DNA of 64,000 nucleotides from Eretmocerus hayati (Eukaryota; Arthropoda; Insecta; Hymenoptera; Aphelinidae): contig CM056741.1 in assembly GCA_029851415.1 (NCBI GenBank), positions 84,706,282-84,770,281 of the forward strand, in the 5' to 3' direction. The notes under the pieces were generated by a model. That model was not told the origin of the DNA. It did not search any database and saw only the letters and a list, made by a program, of their open reading frames with translations. Below, one piece after another: positions 20,018 to 30,807 of the stretch (its first letter is position 1; each line of letters opens with the position of its first letter). The position numbers were made by a program, and so were the translations under genes.

Positions 20018-21453
20018 TGCAACGTGGAACGTTGCAGCACGTTCTAGCTCGTCCCACGGAAGCTCTCGTCGTCACCTCGGGCAAAGTAATCAAGGTCTGA
20101 TTTTTTGTTTGTCACACTTTTTTGTTGAGGTGCCCGAGGTGACGAGAAGAGGACGACGACGACGATTCAAATGGGCTGATGGCTCCCGCCACCAGCGTGG
20201 TGGCAGCACCGTCCAGCCCACCAAGTCGGGCGGCGCAGCGCTCGCGCGGGCTTGAGGAAGTCGCGCCGCGCATCGCCGGCCGGCATTCTTGGGATGGCTG
20301 CCAGCCTGGCTAAACCTCCCCGTACTTCGCGCCTTTTGAATTCGACGTGCTCCAGGAAGTGACCCAGGACGGGTCGTGTGATCGCGTCGCGGGTGTACCG
20401 GACCTTTTGGTGTGTGTTTGTGCGTGTGGGTGAACAGTGTAGTGCCCAGACTTGTCAGCGCGTGCTGACGCGTGGCCACCCCACACGACCACATCTCGCC
20501 CAGGGTGCCCCGCACTTGGAGGGTGACCCGGACTGGGCTCGAGAGAGCGAGAGAGAGCTGCAGCAGCGCAGTGAAGCGGCCCAGTAGCAGAGTAGCAACA
20601 GCGCAGCAGTAGCGCGACCATCAGGGTGCGTCCAGACGACGTCGACTGCGGTGAGTGGTCTTGCGTTTTCCCCCGGGTGCATCCGCCCTCATCGTGACCC
20701 CCCCCCCCCCCCCCCCGGGCGGAGAGTCGTGTCCAGGGCTACCGGGTGGCCTATTTCCCAGCTCGCGACGCGGTGTGTCCCTTTTATCCGCCGACCCATC
20801 GCGTCGCAACCGTGTTCCTCCAACTCCCCGTGTCAATTTCGTATGCACGTTTTGGCCATGCTGAGCCACGCGGGTCGTTATAGCGGCCATTTTGTGTCAT
20901 CGCTCTAACTTCCGGAGACGAAGGCACGGCGAGTTGGAGAGGGACGGGTCCGCCGGCTGGGGAATAGCTCCCACCCCTCGAGTTAGCTCCGCCCACCGTG
21001 TATATGGGCATTTCTGCTACAAAGTGGTGCAGTGATTTTCGAGTGAGTGTATATGGGCGTTTTCGCTCCAAAGTGAGTTTCGCGAGATTGTTGCAGTGAG
21101 TTTATTGAACAACTTACGGACGATAGATGCATAGATCCGCCACAGATGGCGTTGTAAATTAGTTTTATTGGCCTGCGTGCCTCGAAATGAGTTCCTAATA
21201 GAAATAAATTCCGTTTGTATTTTCGTAATTCGGAGAGTGATTATTTCGACGATATATATATATATACAGTGTCCGCAGAATACTTTCGCGATTTTCAGGT
21301 GTTCCCAATTTGCCCCACCGTCCCGCCCCTCGTGGCGCGGGGTGCCTGGCCCTGACCTGATCCGGCCCAAATAAATGAGGTAGCGTTGGGTGGGTTTAGT
21401 ATTTCAGGTGGATGCTCCAGATTATCCCTGACCCATCTTGCCCCCACGTTACA
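20018..21453 (+). repeat. 3' LTR of element 2
   Basis: 1,436 bp. Compared by eye with the 5' LTR, the only differences I found are one extra C in the poly-C run (20,698-20,716) and one extra TA in the TA run near 21,252. It ends CA and is followed by AATC. Confidence 0.97.
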
Positions 21454-21457
21454 AATC
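21454..21457. repeat. Target-site duplication AATC (right)
   Basis: Partner of 7,885-7,888. Removing element 2 with one copy of AATC brings the two gag pieces of element 1 back into a single frame. Confidence 0.93.
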
Positions 21458-22105
21458 GAGCCCGTCGCATAGCCAAACTTTTTCCAAAAAATAATCTTGA
21501 ATTGTTCCACCTCTCATCTGCATACGATCAACCATCTCTTTTAATTTTTCTAACTTGCTGAGCTTTGTGACAAATATTGATTCAAATGACGTTAAGGAAG
21601 CAGCATAATCTGTAACTGTTTCCACCCGGGTCAAAAACCAAGTGTAAGCAGAATCTTTCGAGTGCAGCTTTGCAATACTAAACGCAATAGCGTCAGACCA
21701 TCCGTTGACGGCCTTGAGAACTTCCAACTCCTTCAGCCAAGTATCGGCTTTGCTCGGACCTTCGTTTCCGAAAAAATCGCGAACTGCACTATGCATGCTG
21801 GGGTTAATAATTGGCGGCTGGTCGCGCCTGGGTTCCGCAAGCGGCACCTGCAGCACACGCTGCATGGTAATGTTGATCGCGTCAAGAGCATTGGGGAGAC
21901 CTGAGAGGTCGACTACCGGTGGAATTCCCACACGAAGTTGTTGAAGCTGCTCCTGCTGTTGTTCCTGTTGACGCTCAATTTGCCGATGCGCTGCCTGGAG
22001 ACTGCGCTCCAACTCTGCAACTCTAGCGAGAGCTGCCAAACCGCCATCATCATCCTGGTGGTTATTATGGCGTCCGCCTACTATTCGATCGTCGTTATTT
22101 GGCAT
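21458..22105 (-). pseudogene. Element 1 gag, N-terminal part
   Basis: It starts at the ATG at 22,105 (MPNNDDR...) and runs open to the insertion point. A Gln/Glu-rich coiled segment (residues about 25-60) precedes a capsid-like region (FFGNEGPSKADTWLKELE, AKLHSKDSAYTWFL, SFESIFVTKLSKLEKLKEM) typical of Ty3/gypsy gag. The rest lies at 7,529-7,888. The upstream 22,106-22,227 is leader between the LTR and gag. Confidence 0.88.
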
Positions 22106-22227
22106 TTTCCGTTCAACGCACAAAACAAACAAGCACAAAGCTCCACAAAGTCACGAGAGAGAAGAGGATTTTTCTCTTACACAAACACTTGAATACGCGG
22201 CTATCCCATTTCTGAAATGTCGGACAT

Positions 22228-22556
22228 TGTCAGGATTCCAAATAACTAACTCCGAGAAGTAACAATAAAATACTATATATTAAAACAACTAGGATACTAC
22301 ACAATGAGTTACAATTGGGTGCACGGGCGCAAGCCGCCGTGTCAACCCGGAACGTCGTCGAGTGACCACGAGGACGAGCCTCCAAACGCAAGCACGAGCT
22401 CTAGCCAGCTCGGCTACCCAAACGGATCTGCTGCGATGGCACGGAGTTGCCGCACGCGAGTGGCGGCAACGACGAGCCGTCCGCTTACGCCCTCTATCCA
22501 CACGCATACATGCATACACTCCATAAGTGATGGATATGAGTATAAAATCGCTCACA
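22228..22556 (-). repeat. 5' LTR of element 1
   Basis: Partner of 3,221-3,549, with about 18-20 substitutions between them. The outer flank begins CAGTGATTACC. Confidence 0.92.
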
Positions 22557-22566
22557 CAGTGATTAC

Positions 22567-22684
22567 CTTGCTCGTTCTTTGAATCTTTCACGGCTAGATC
22601 TTTAAGAGATTTTATGAATTCTGATACCTTCGCCCCTGTCACGAGTGTGTCTTGGTAATCAGTCTCCAACTTTCGCGATAAGTC
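22567..22684 (-). other. Possible orphan exon
   Basis: On the minus strand a 118-base open stretch (reading ...KLETDYQDTLVTGAK...) is bounded by TTTTGATTAG| upstream and |GTAATCAC downstream, as an internal exon would be. The 5' LTR of element 1 begins 10 bp into the presumed intron. I do not recognise the peptide. It could equally be a retroelement scrap. Confidence 0.2.
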
Positions 22685-23093
22685 CTAATCAAAACAGTTA
22701 TTGTTGAGATGTTTGATGCAACATCTCGTACCGTGGATGATTATCATATTTAGCTCGAAAAAAAAACAGTGTTCAATAGCTTCGTACGGGAAAATTCTCA
22801 GGTTCGCCTCTGACTTACAGATAGAACATCTGGAATCAAACTGAACTCATTCAATTTCAATCTGGGGAATTAAAGGAAAAGTGAGAAGGATGAGCTTCCG
22901 ACGTAGACAGGGGTTAGAATCCTTGTATACAAATATTTGAATTCACGATTCACCAATAACACACGATGGAAATATCTAGCAGTCGTTTCCTTGAACCTCC
23001 CAAACGATAATGTAACTTCTCTGAGCGGAAGCTACCCGCACAAAATTTCGTAAACAGCCCATGACGTTCATCGGGCATGTGTTGTGGATATTG
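22685..23093. other. Non-coding gap, nothing recognised
   Basis: AT-rich unique-looking sequence without a convincing open frame, repeat or RNA gene. Confidence 0.5.
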
Positions 23094-23312
23094 TCAGCCC
23101 TGATTAACAGTATCACAGTCTGGTATATCTAATTGCACCTCAATATTCACAGAAACTTCTGGGGAATTCTGTGAAGTCTCCGGACCACTCTGAGTTTCTA
23201 TGATTTGTTTAACTTGATGGTAACAAACATTACAATAAATTGTTTCCTCAAACAATGTCACACGTCTATTGTCGATAAAATGACGACCACATACACAACA
23301 CTTAAACTTCAT
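23094..23312 (-). CDS. Small Cys-rich ORF, uncertain
   Basis: 72 residues from an ATG. The first 35 hold a CX2C...CX2C arrangement (FKCCVCGRHF then YCNVCYHQ) like half a zinc-binding domain, followed by an acidic, Ser/Thr-rich tail. No neighbour explains it. It could be a small host gene exon or a remnant of a transposon protein. The sequence between it and 23,460 holds nothing else that I recognise. Confidence 0.3.
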   Translation of the reverse strand: MKFKCCVCGRHFIDNRRVTLFEETIYCNVCYHQVKQIIETQSGPETSQNSPEVSVNIEVQLDIPDCDTVNQG

Positions 23313-24057
23313 GATTTCTGTCGTAGAATTGATTCATCTGGAACAAACTAAAACTCGTTGACTCTCCTTCAGAGACAGACAGTTGAATACAACGACGAAT
23401 GTTTTTCAGTCGTATTTGACCGGAATCTTTCTGAGAGTGAGAAAGAAAGAGAGAGATCGATCGATTGATTGATTCATGTGTTTATTACCCGGGGACTTTT
23501 GGTTCCATGGGCCATACAAATTGTATGAATCTCATGGTTATAAAAGTAATGAGGGATAAAATCTAAGAACAAGGGAATTAATAACAAATGATGAGAATAA
23601 AATATAAAACTCTCAAAGTGATCAAACCATGTATGTATGTAAGAATGTATATATATATATATATATATATATCCACGCAGTGATAGAAGAATATACAAAT
23701 AGTATGTTGGTCCCATCCGCTGACTTCACAGAAAACTTCTAACTCTTAACATCGATCAAACTCGACTCCAAGCTGGTAAGGTGTTGCAAAATGGCTCGTT
23801 TGGGAAGGATCAGTGAGGTGGTCCTTCTTGGTAAGGTAGTGATGGTGCGGGACAATCTGTTCCAGAAAGAGGAAGCAGAAACATGAAATAAGTCTCGTAG
23901 CAAGGAGTCGTGACAACTTGGGATCAGAAGATCGCTAGTCTGGAGTCTTGCCGATCTATGTACACTTGTGCTACAAATCTCAACAATGTTACTTGCTAGA
24001 TGTGAAGGCTTGTTCATCTTCAGAATTCGGAACATACAACTGGCTGAAAAGTATTCT

Positions 24058-25396
24058 CTACGCCTTTACCGAGAGCCATCCAAATCGTAGGCGATAGGGT
24101 GTTACATGCTTGCGCCAAGAAATGTTACCAAATATCAAACGAGTGCATGCGTTCTGAGCACGCTGGAGTCTGGTGTTTTGCTCGTCAGTAAGGTCGTGGT
24201 GAACGAGGCAGGCATAATCGAAGTAAGGAAGGTCAAGAGTTTGGATGAGGGATTTACGTGAGGGGGAGGAGAGAGCATGCTGATGAGGGCAAAGTTGACG
24301 CAAAGTTTCAAGAAGTTTTTGGCAGAATTGAGAGACGTGTTTCTTCCAGGACAGGTTGGCTATCATCCAGATACCGAGATATTTTGACTCAGAGACAAAT
24401 TCTATAAGCGCACCGTCAATGATGATTAAAGAAAGTGCTTTCATATTCAGGAGTCGCAGGTTTTCGGCACTGCCCAGGTTTATGACTTTCGTTTTCTTGA
24501 GGTTCAAACTCAAACCGTCGGCAATAGTCCACGAGTCGATGGCATGTGCGTCTTCTTCAATCAATTTGAGTGTCTCATCAATCTCGTAGTGGTAGCAACT
24601 CCTATAGATCTGTATGTCACCGGCGTATATCATGTGCTTGGAGTAGCGTAAGACTCGAGGCAAGTTATTGATGCAGATGGAAAACAAGAGTGAACCCAGA
24701 ACTGATCCTTGTGGAACAAGTAGTATATACCCAGACAGGAATTGTTCCACCATCATCATTGACCGCCTAGCACCGGTCAGCAAGATATGCTAGAAACCAA
24801 CGGACTGTATGATCACCAATTTGGAAAGTTCGTAACTTTTGGATGAGAATTCCATGGGGAATTTGATCAAAAGCTTTGGAGAAATCGAGAAGAATCGGAA
24901 TGGTAAGAATTGATTTGTCTATACCCTTCCGCACATCATCCAACACCCCAAGCAAGGCTGGCTGAGTGCTGTGGCCCTCTCAAAATCCAGCCTGGCATGG
25001 ATCAAGGAGCTCATAATCTTCAATGAATTGTTCGCGTTGATTTGATACAACTTCCTCAAGAATTTTTGAGCACTCGGAAAGTCTGGCTATGGGCCTCAGA
25101 CCTGACAAGTCTGACAAGTTGTTTGTTTTAGAGATAGGCGTGATGAGAGTACGCTTCCAGAAGTCGGAAAAGGAGGAACTACTTATACTTGAGTTGAGTA
25201 TTTCCGTGAGTAAATCTATAATAGTTGGGCATGATGTGCGCAGAGTTTTCAGGGAGATGTAGTCGATCCCGAATGTCTTCGATTTCATTGAACTAACTAC
25301 GCGTACAACTTCGTCTCTGCCGGTAGGGGATAGTGAGAATACTAGAATGCTACGTAGGCGCGATTGGGAGATTAGGTGGGGAAGAGGGTAAGACAT
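24058..25396 (-). pseudogene. Family B copy 1 reverse transcriptase (broken)
   Basis: Three open pieces. 25,396-24,980 covers RT blocks before the palm (LLTEILNSSISSSSF, WKRTLITPISK, ECSKILE). 24,955-24,767 covers LLDFSKAFDQIPHG. 24,783-24,058 covers VPQGSVLGSLLFSICINNLP and the rest of the palm and thumb. The catalytic box reads YAGD instead of YADD. Frameshifts separate the pieces near 24,970 and 24,775. The sequence pattern places it in the CR1/Jockey group. Confidence 0.85.
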
Positions 25397-25912
25397 ATGA
25401 GTTGGCGATGGACAGGATATGGGGGCGAAGTAGGCATTAATGGCTGCTGGGGAGGATGTTCTGAACGAGGAGGGAGGACGTGACGATACTATACCTAGGT
25501 CGTTGAAAGAGTTCCATAGTCGGTTTGAACTTCAAGCAGCCTCGATTTGATTAGCGTAGTATTGATTTTCGAAAGCGCGGAGCGGTTTTTGTACATTGGA
25601 TTTGGCAAACCGGTATTTTTGCATAAACTCAGTACAACGAGTAAGTCGCACTTTTTTTGTACAGATTGTCACGTTCTTCCATCAAGTCACGAATTTCTTT
25701 GGTCACCCAAGGTTTGTTACGAGCTCGCATCTTATAGACTCTGAAGGGTGCCGAATGGTCAAGAGCCTTGATAAAATTGAATGATTGAGCATCGAGACCT
25801 TTTCGTTAATAATTCCAAGGCTAGGGCGTAGTGTGAGTCTGGCCAAGAGATCACTGTTCCACCGGTTCGGATCAAAATTCCAATAATCACGCTTAGTGAT
25901 AGTGAGCGGTTG

Positions 25913-26383
25913 TCAGATGACTTTCTCAAACTTGACTTTGATCTCAGTCCTGTCGTGTCCTATGGTGAAAGGAACGTCGGTTTTTGTACATTGTAGAACG
26001 TGGTCAAGGGAGTTCACGATAAGCAAGTCAATCCACGTATGTGCTATTTGGCTCTCGGCATTAAGGGTATGATGAGTTGAGTCAGATGGTACAAGCTTCA
26101 ATGAACAGTGTTTCAGATGTGTGTGAATGAATTTGGATTTGGAATCAGAGATTGGCAGGTTACAGTTAAAATTACCAGTGAGGACAACGGATATGTACTT
26201 TGGTAACAGAAGGAATGAATTGATGGGAAATTCAGTCGGAAACCATGCATTAGGAGGCCTATGAACAACTGCGAGTAGTAGGCAATGATCGCCTCTCTTA
26301 ATCTCACATATCAAGTACTCAGGTTGGTTAACGCGTGGAGAGTCAGATTTAGTAAAAATTTTGAGGTTAATTGAGCTTTTCAA
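25913..26383 (-). pseudogene. Family B copy 1 endonuclease
   Basis: An apurinic-endonuclease-like domain of non-LTR elements: VVHRPPNA, then GNFNCNLP (normally GDFN), AHTWIDLL and GHDRTEI (normally SDH-type). The substitutions at the metal-binding and catalytic boxes mean that it is inactive. The link to RT (25,397-25,912) is present but broken by stops. Confidence 0.8.
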
Positions 26384-26599
26384 CTAGATGGCGGTACTTC
26401 CTGCAACACGACCGATCTCATCATTACGAATTGGAGAATAATTTCCAATTATTACACTGGCATCAGTGTCAATTTCTTTCAAACGACTTGGTCAGTTACA
26501 GCAAAAATTACTTGGGAATGATAATGGAGAAAGACTTCTACATTTGTATGATACTCCATGAAACTGTATTAATTGACATGTGAAATTCTGAGGTATGGA

Positions 26600-27170
26600 T
26601 CAGTTACTTGCTCTTGCGTATGATCATCAAACTATTTTAGGGATATCACCATCATGCGCGATCAATATTCTTTCAGACTGGGCGTTCATACGTACACAAA
26701 TTGAGACACTCCTAACCCATTCTCTCTCGTAACTTTTTGACTTAGCAAAAGCCCGAACTTTACCAAGCAGTAATTGGCAGGAGGCAGAAACTCATTCAAG
26801 AACCATTCTTTCTGAAGTTGATCAATTGACTCCGGGGGTATTCCCGCAGCAGGCGAGTCTCCATGAGTTATCTTACGGCGCATCATCTCGTCTCTGATTT
26901 GAACAGATTTACATCCGATGAGAAGAGTGAATATTCCGTCTGGTAGTAGCCCCACATTTACCGAGCCCTTTGACATTGGTTGCGTACGACGGTTCGTACG
27001 AACGATATCGGACGCAAAATTCAGCGCGGCTGATGTAAATCGAAAACTTAAAAGGATGGATATTCATCCCAGGCTCGAAAAAGGAGCCAACCAGTTGATG
27101 CTCCAAGGACGAGAGCCTGCAGGAGAGATCCACCCTGTAAAAATTTTCCCCTCGGGAAAATAGAATCGAG
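26600..27170 (-). pseudogene. CR1-like 5' UTR and ORF1 remnant
   Basis: The minus strand carries the same CTCCTGCAGGCTC...TTGGAGCATCA...GAGCCTGGGA signature seen at the 5' end of the family A copies (43.1 and 48.8 kb). It is followed by an open stretch (MSKGSVNVG..., 26,976-26,686) without a recognisable PHD finger. It is probably the decayed 5' end of family B copy 1. The 26,384-26,600 gap shows nothing more. Confidence 0.5.
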
Positions 27171-27235
27171 GTGAAAATGATGATTCTCTGGGGAGCGGTA
27201 TAGAAGGCGTGTAGTCGAGACTCACCATCCGCAGA

Positions 27236-28998
27236 TTGATTGATTGATTGATTGATTGATATCCTTTATTTGCTCATAGGCAAAAATTGAAAATTCTGTT
27301 ACATATGGTACATATGTCACTCATAATAAATATATATCACATTCGTGAAATTTGTCGTTTTGGTCAAGGACATAGTATTATCACATCAAGTGACTAGTTA
27401 TTTTGAAGCACTGCAAGGTGCGTAGAAAGTCAAATTACACTATTTCTTATACAGGTAAAGATAGCAAAAAAGGAGCAAGAAAATATAAAACATTTTTGTA
27501 CATATAAAAGGACAGTGGGCACGGAAAATTATCACAGATGTTTCAGTCAATGGCGGGAAGGCCACGCATAACTAAGTTATAATTAAAAGCCTAATCGGAA
27601 AGAGCCCAAGCCTATCAGAGGTTAAAGTATTGTTTGTTATCCACATCAATCCTCTGGGATGGTTGTGATAAGAGAAACTCTTTCAAAGCTTCTTTGAAAA
27701 ATGAGATCTTCTGAATTTGCCGAATGCCTGAAGGGAGAAAGTTCCAGAAGTGAGCGCATTGAACTTGGAAAGATCTTCTTCCATATTCAAGTCTCACTTT
27801 GGGGGCTTTGAGTTCCTGCTCTTGTGCATCTCCCCGCACGGGGCGCTCGGATTGGTGCCTGGTAAACATTGCAGACAGGTAACCAGGTTCCCTCATGTGC
27901 ATGATCTTATACATGATAATGCCTGCAAAGTACATTTGCCGCGAATCAGTACACAGCCAATCCAAGTTTTCCCTGAACGGAGTGATGTGCTCGTCTCTCC
28001 TAAGATCAAAAATGTATCTCACAAATGAGTTGTTTAGTCTTTGTAGCCGTTGCCGCTGTTCGTCTGTGGCGTCAAGATACACGACCGTACAATAGTCTAG
28101 ATGGGGTTGTACTAACGCCTCGACCAGCCGAACTCGGAGAGTCCCGGTGATGCATGCCCTGAAAAACCGCAAACCGTACAGGGCCCTGTTGACTTTCTTC
28201 GTCACTTGATTTATTTGCGGTTTCCACGATAATTCGCTGTCTAATACAACACCAAGACTCACGACTGTGTCACTGGAAGGAACGAAAACTCCATCCTGTA
28301 TCTCAACACCTGGCAAATCCATCCTTTTCAGATCCTTGATATTCCTCTCGGAAGAGAAAAAGATTGCCTTGGTTTTACCAGCGTTGAGACGCAGGCCGGA
28401 GCCCATAGCCCAATCAGCAACCAGTCGTCCGATTTCTCCCAGTCGAGCGATGCCCTCCCTGATCTTATTTTTCTCGATTTGGAGATAAATTTGGAGGTCA
28501 TCAGCGTAAAAGAGATGATCTACCGACTCTCCGTTCAGTAGCCCAGGCAAGTCATTGACGTACAAACTAAAGAGTAAGGGCCCGAGAACAGAACCCTGCG
28601 GAACACCCAGATTGGTTGCGAGCCAATCAGAATTACCATTCTTGGAGGTGACTAGCTGGGTGCGACCTTGTAAATATGATTGGATCCACAGGAGTGCCGA
28701 ACGCGAGAAACCAAGTTGTCGCAGTTTACTCAGGAGTTTTGTTGGTGATATCGTGTCAAAGGCTTTGCTGAAGTCGAAGAGTAGTAAAAGGGTGATCTTC
28801 TTCCTATCTATACCTAGTCTGATGTCATCAGTCAATTTCAGCAAAGCTGTCTGGGTACTGTGGTGTTATCTGAAACCAGCCTGGAAGCCATCCAATAATT
28901 TTTCTTTCTTCAAGTACTCCGTGATTTGGTCGTGTGCAATCTTTTCGAGAACCTTGGAGAGGAAGCACAAGAGCGCAATAGGACGGAAGTCCGAGACA
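27236..28998 (-). mobile_element. CR1-like family A, 3' half (copy D)
   Basis: The minus strand ends in AATAAAGGATATCAATCAATCAATC, the tail of this family, just as the full-length copy does near 48,350-48,374. It begins at a (GA)n tract (28,985-29,015) in the middle of RT. The missing upstream half corresponds almost exactly to the piece that ends at 35,009, so both may be one element split by later insertions. Confidence 0.85.
27615..28998 (-). pseudogene. Family A copy D reverse transcriptase, C-terminal half
   Basis: The long open segment 28,844-27,615 (409 codons) reads LLFDFSKAFDTISP, LGVPQGSVLGPLLFSLYVNDLP, YADDLQIYL and on to the natural C-terminus KQYFNL. A frameshift near 28,850 separates it from the preceding FRPIALLCFLSKVLEK block. 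The RT core boxes are all conserved here, including PQGS, which is changed in the full-length copy at 43-48 kb. Confidence 0.9.
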
Positions 28999-29235
28999 GA
29001 GAGAGGGAGAGAGAGAGAGATTAATATATATTACCCGAGAACAATGGGTCACATGGGGCACAAAACCAGGGACATGACATGTATAAGAGTATAAATAATT
29101 GAATTATGGTGAATTAAATTCAACTAACGGACTATATGTGGGCCACCACCCAGATTATTGGTCTAATTGGTAGTATTTTTATCGAAAAACATAGTCGCAC
29201 CGGTTTGGGGTCGGAGGAAAAAAACGATTTTTTTT

Positions 29236-29768
29236 AACTGAGCTCAAAGTTTGGCATCTTTACGAATTTTCTCAGCTCGTAATGACTGAAACTCTCAGAG
29301 AAAGTACAGTAATCGACTCTTGCCAGTGGTCAAATTGTAGGTTTTATCAAAACCTTCAAAATGACCACTGGTAAAAGTCGGTTATCACATGTCTAGTGGG
29401 AGCTACATCACTTCGAAGCAAGCCCAAAAATCGCTAAAATGTGCTCTCAGCAAATAGCTCCTAGAAATTGCTAGGCTCAAGTATCGACAATGGACAATTC
29501 TTCCCTCGAAGGGACTAGTCTTAAGGAAGAAAATGCGCCTAGGTACGTCCAAAAATGTTCATTCTAGATGGAGTTTGATTTTCTAGAAATGAGCTAAAGA
29601 GGGGCTTGAAATGGATCCTTCATGGGCCCTCAGGCCCATGAGGGGCTTCGAAAAAATTTTTTTCGTACTATTTGAACATAATACCAACAGAAAAAATTTT
29701 TTTGGGAATTTTCCCAGACACCCCTGGTGACGGCTCTGGCTGAAATGCTCCGAAATGGCCCATGTACA
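29236..29768. repeat. Dispersed 0.53-kb repeat, copy 1
   Basis: It matches 34,464-35,008 along its full length, from AACTGAGCTC to GAAATGGCCCATGTACA, with scattered differences. It is non-coding and contains a short GGGCCCTCAGGCCC-type inverted motif. I find no terminal inverted repeats, so its class is unknown. Confidence 0.8.
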
Positions 29769-30289
29769 GATATTGTATGATATACACGATAGGATGTTCT
29801 CGATACGAGACAAATTCAGGTCCAAACACCCAAAATTATACCAATGAGGAGATCCAACAATTCTCTATCTTTGAAAATGAGTGCAATTTCGTAATTTCGG
29901 AAGAGGGGTAATGGATGCGTATCAGGGTCGGACTCAGTTTCCAGACTAGAGAGGTAGCGGAGTAAGTCAGATTTGGAACATTCCAAGGAGGTCGAGTTTC
30001 GAGGGAGACTAGTGAGAGAGCATGGAAGTGAGTTGCAGAGATGCGAGGTAGAGAGGTGTAGAGAATTTTCATAAGAAGATGTGTGCCATTTGGAAATGAG
30101 GAGATCTCCGGTCTGAAGCTGAGCCGATCCGTGTAATCCTATATTACGTACTTCTATAATGTTTTTGGCCAGATAATGTGGTTTTCAGGTCTTGACTGTC
30201 TGAAATAGCGGATTGGCTAAAAAATACTCTCTACAGGCTAAGACCGTAAGCCAACACAACTTCTGACGATAGAATGTCACATGATCTTT

Positions 30290-30806
30290 TCAAGGGAAGT
30301 TTCCAAATACAAACCGTGTGCAGGCGTTTTGTGCACGTTGAAGCTTCAAGTTTTGTTCATCGGAGGTCTCATGGTAGACAAGGCAGGCATAGTCGAATAT
30401 TGGGAGTATGAGTGTTTGTACAAGTGTTTTGCGTAGTTGGAGAGAAATAGCATGTTGGTGAGGACGGATTTGGTGCAGGATCCCAAACACACGTTGGCAA
30501 ATGTACGGCACATGTGTATTCCAGTTCAGGTTAGAGGAGATCCATACACCGAGGTTCTTGACTTCAGAGACAAATTCAACAGGAGTGCCATCAACATGAA
30601 TATTGGGGAGTAGATTTAAGTCGACGAGACGCAGATTTTCAGTGCTACCAAGAATCATTACCTTCGTCTTTTCAAGATTCAGATTGAGGCCATTGGCAAT
30701 GGCCCATTCATGAATTGCGTTCGCATCACGTTTTACTAGTTTCAGGGTTTCTCGAAGTTCATATCGATGGCAGCTCCTGTAAATCTGCGTATCATCCGCG
30801 TATATG
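30290..30806 (-). pseudogene. Family B copy 2 RT, palm and C-terminal part
   Basis: It begins inside the catalytic box (ADDTQIYRSC) and continues through LNLEKTKVMILG, the thumb and FVFGNFP. The 5' part of RT is on the far side of the inserted 1.09-kb element. An earlier piece (30,289-29,835) continues the C-terminus out of frame. Confidence 0.85.
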
Positions 30807-30807
30807 G

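Larger units (their letters stand above)
7889..21453 (+). mobile_element. Young Ty3/gypsy LTR retrotransposon with a third ORF (element 2)
   Basis: It is about 13.6 kb with LTRs of 1,433 and 1,436 bp that start TG and end CA. By eye they differ only by one C in a poly-C run and one TA in a TA run. It is flanked by AATC duplications. The order is LTR, primer site, 1.9-kb leader with 122-bp tandem repeats, gag, pol, ORF3, purine tract, LTR. All three ORFs are open. The near-identical LTRs and intact ORFs mark a very recent insertion that may still be active. It interrupts gag of element 1. Confidence 0.97.
3221..22556 (-). mobile_element. Old Ty3/gypsy LTR retrotransposon, interrupted (element 1)
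   Basis: Two direct repeats of 329 bp (3,221-3,549 and 22,228-22,556), starting TG and ending CA on the minus strand, bound a minus-strand gag-pol unit with the order gag, zinc knuckles, protease, RT, RNase H and integrase. The LTRs differ at roughly 18-20 positions, so the insertion is fairly old. The coding unit has four internal stops and a damaged RT active site. A younger LTR element fills 7,889-21,453 inside gag; without it element 1 is about 5.8 kb. I could not match target duplications at the outer ends (AAGA versus CAGT), and no canonical TGG primer site follows the 5' LTR. Confidence 0.93.
23463..27175 (-). mobile_element. CR1-like non-LTR retrotransposon, family B, copy 1 (degenerate)
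   Basis: On the minus strand the order is a 5' UTR-like region (27,170-26,600), endonuclease (26,383-25,913), RT (25,396-24,058) and a 3' UTR ending in an (AATC)n-type tail (23,463-23,477) beside a GA-rich stretch. Frameshifts and stops split the coding parts. The 5' region shares a CTCCTGCAGGCTC...GAGCCTGGGA motif with family A. Most of ORF1 seems to be missing. The 3' UTR (about 23,480-24,057) holds an (AT)n run at 23,649. Confidence 0.8.
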
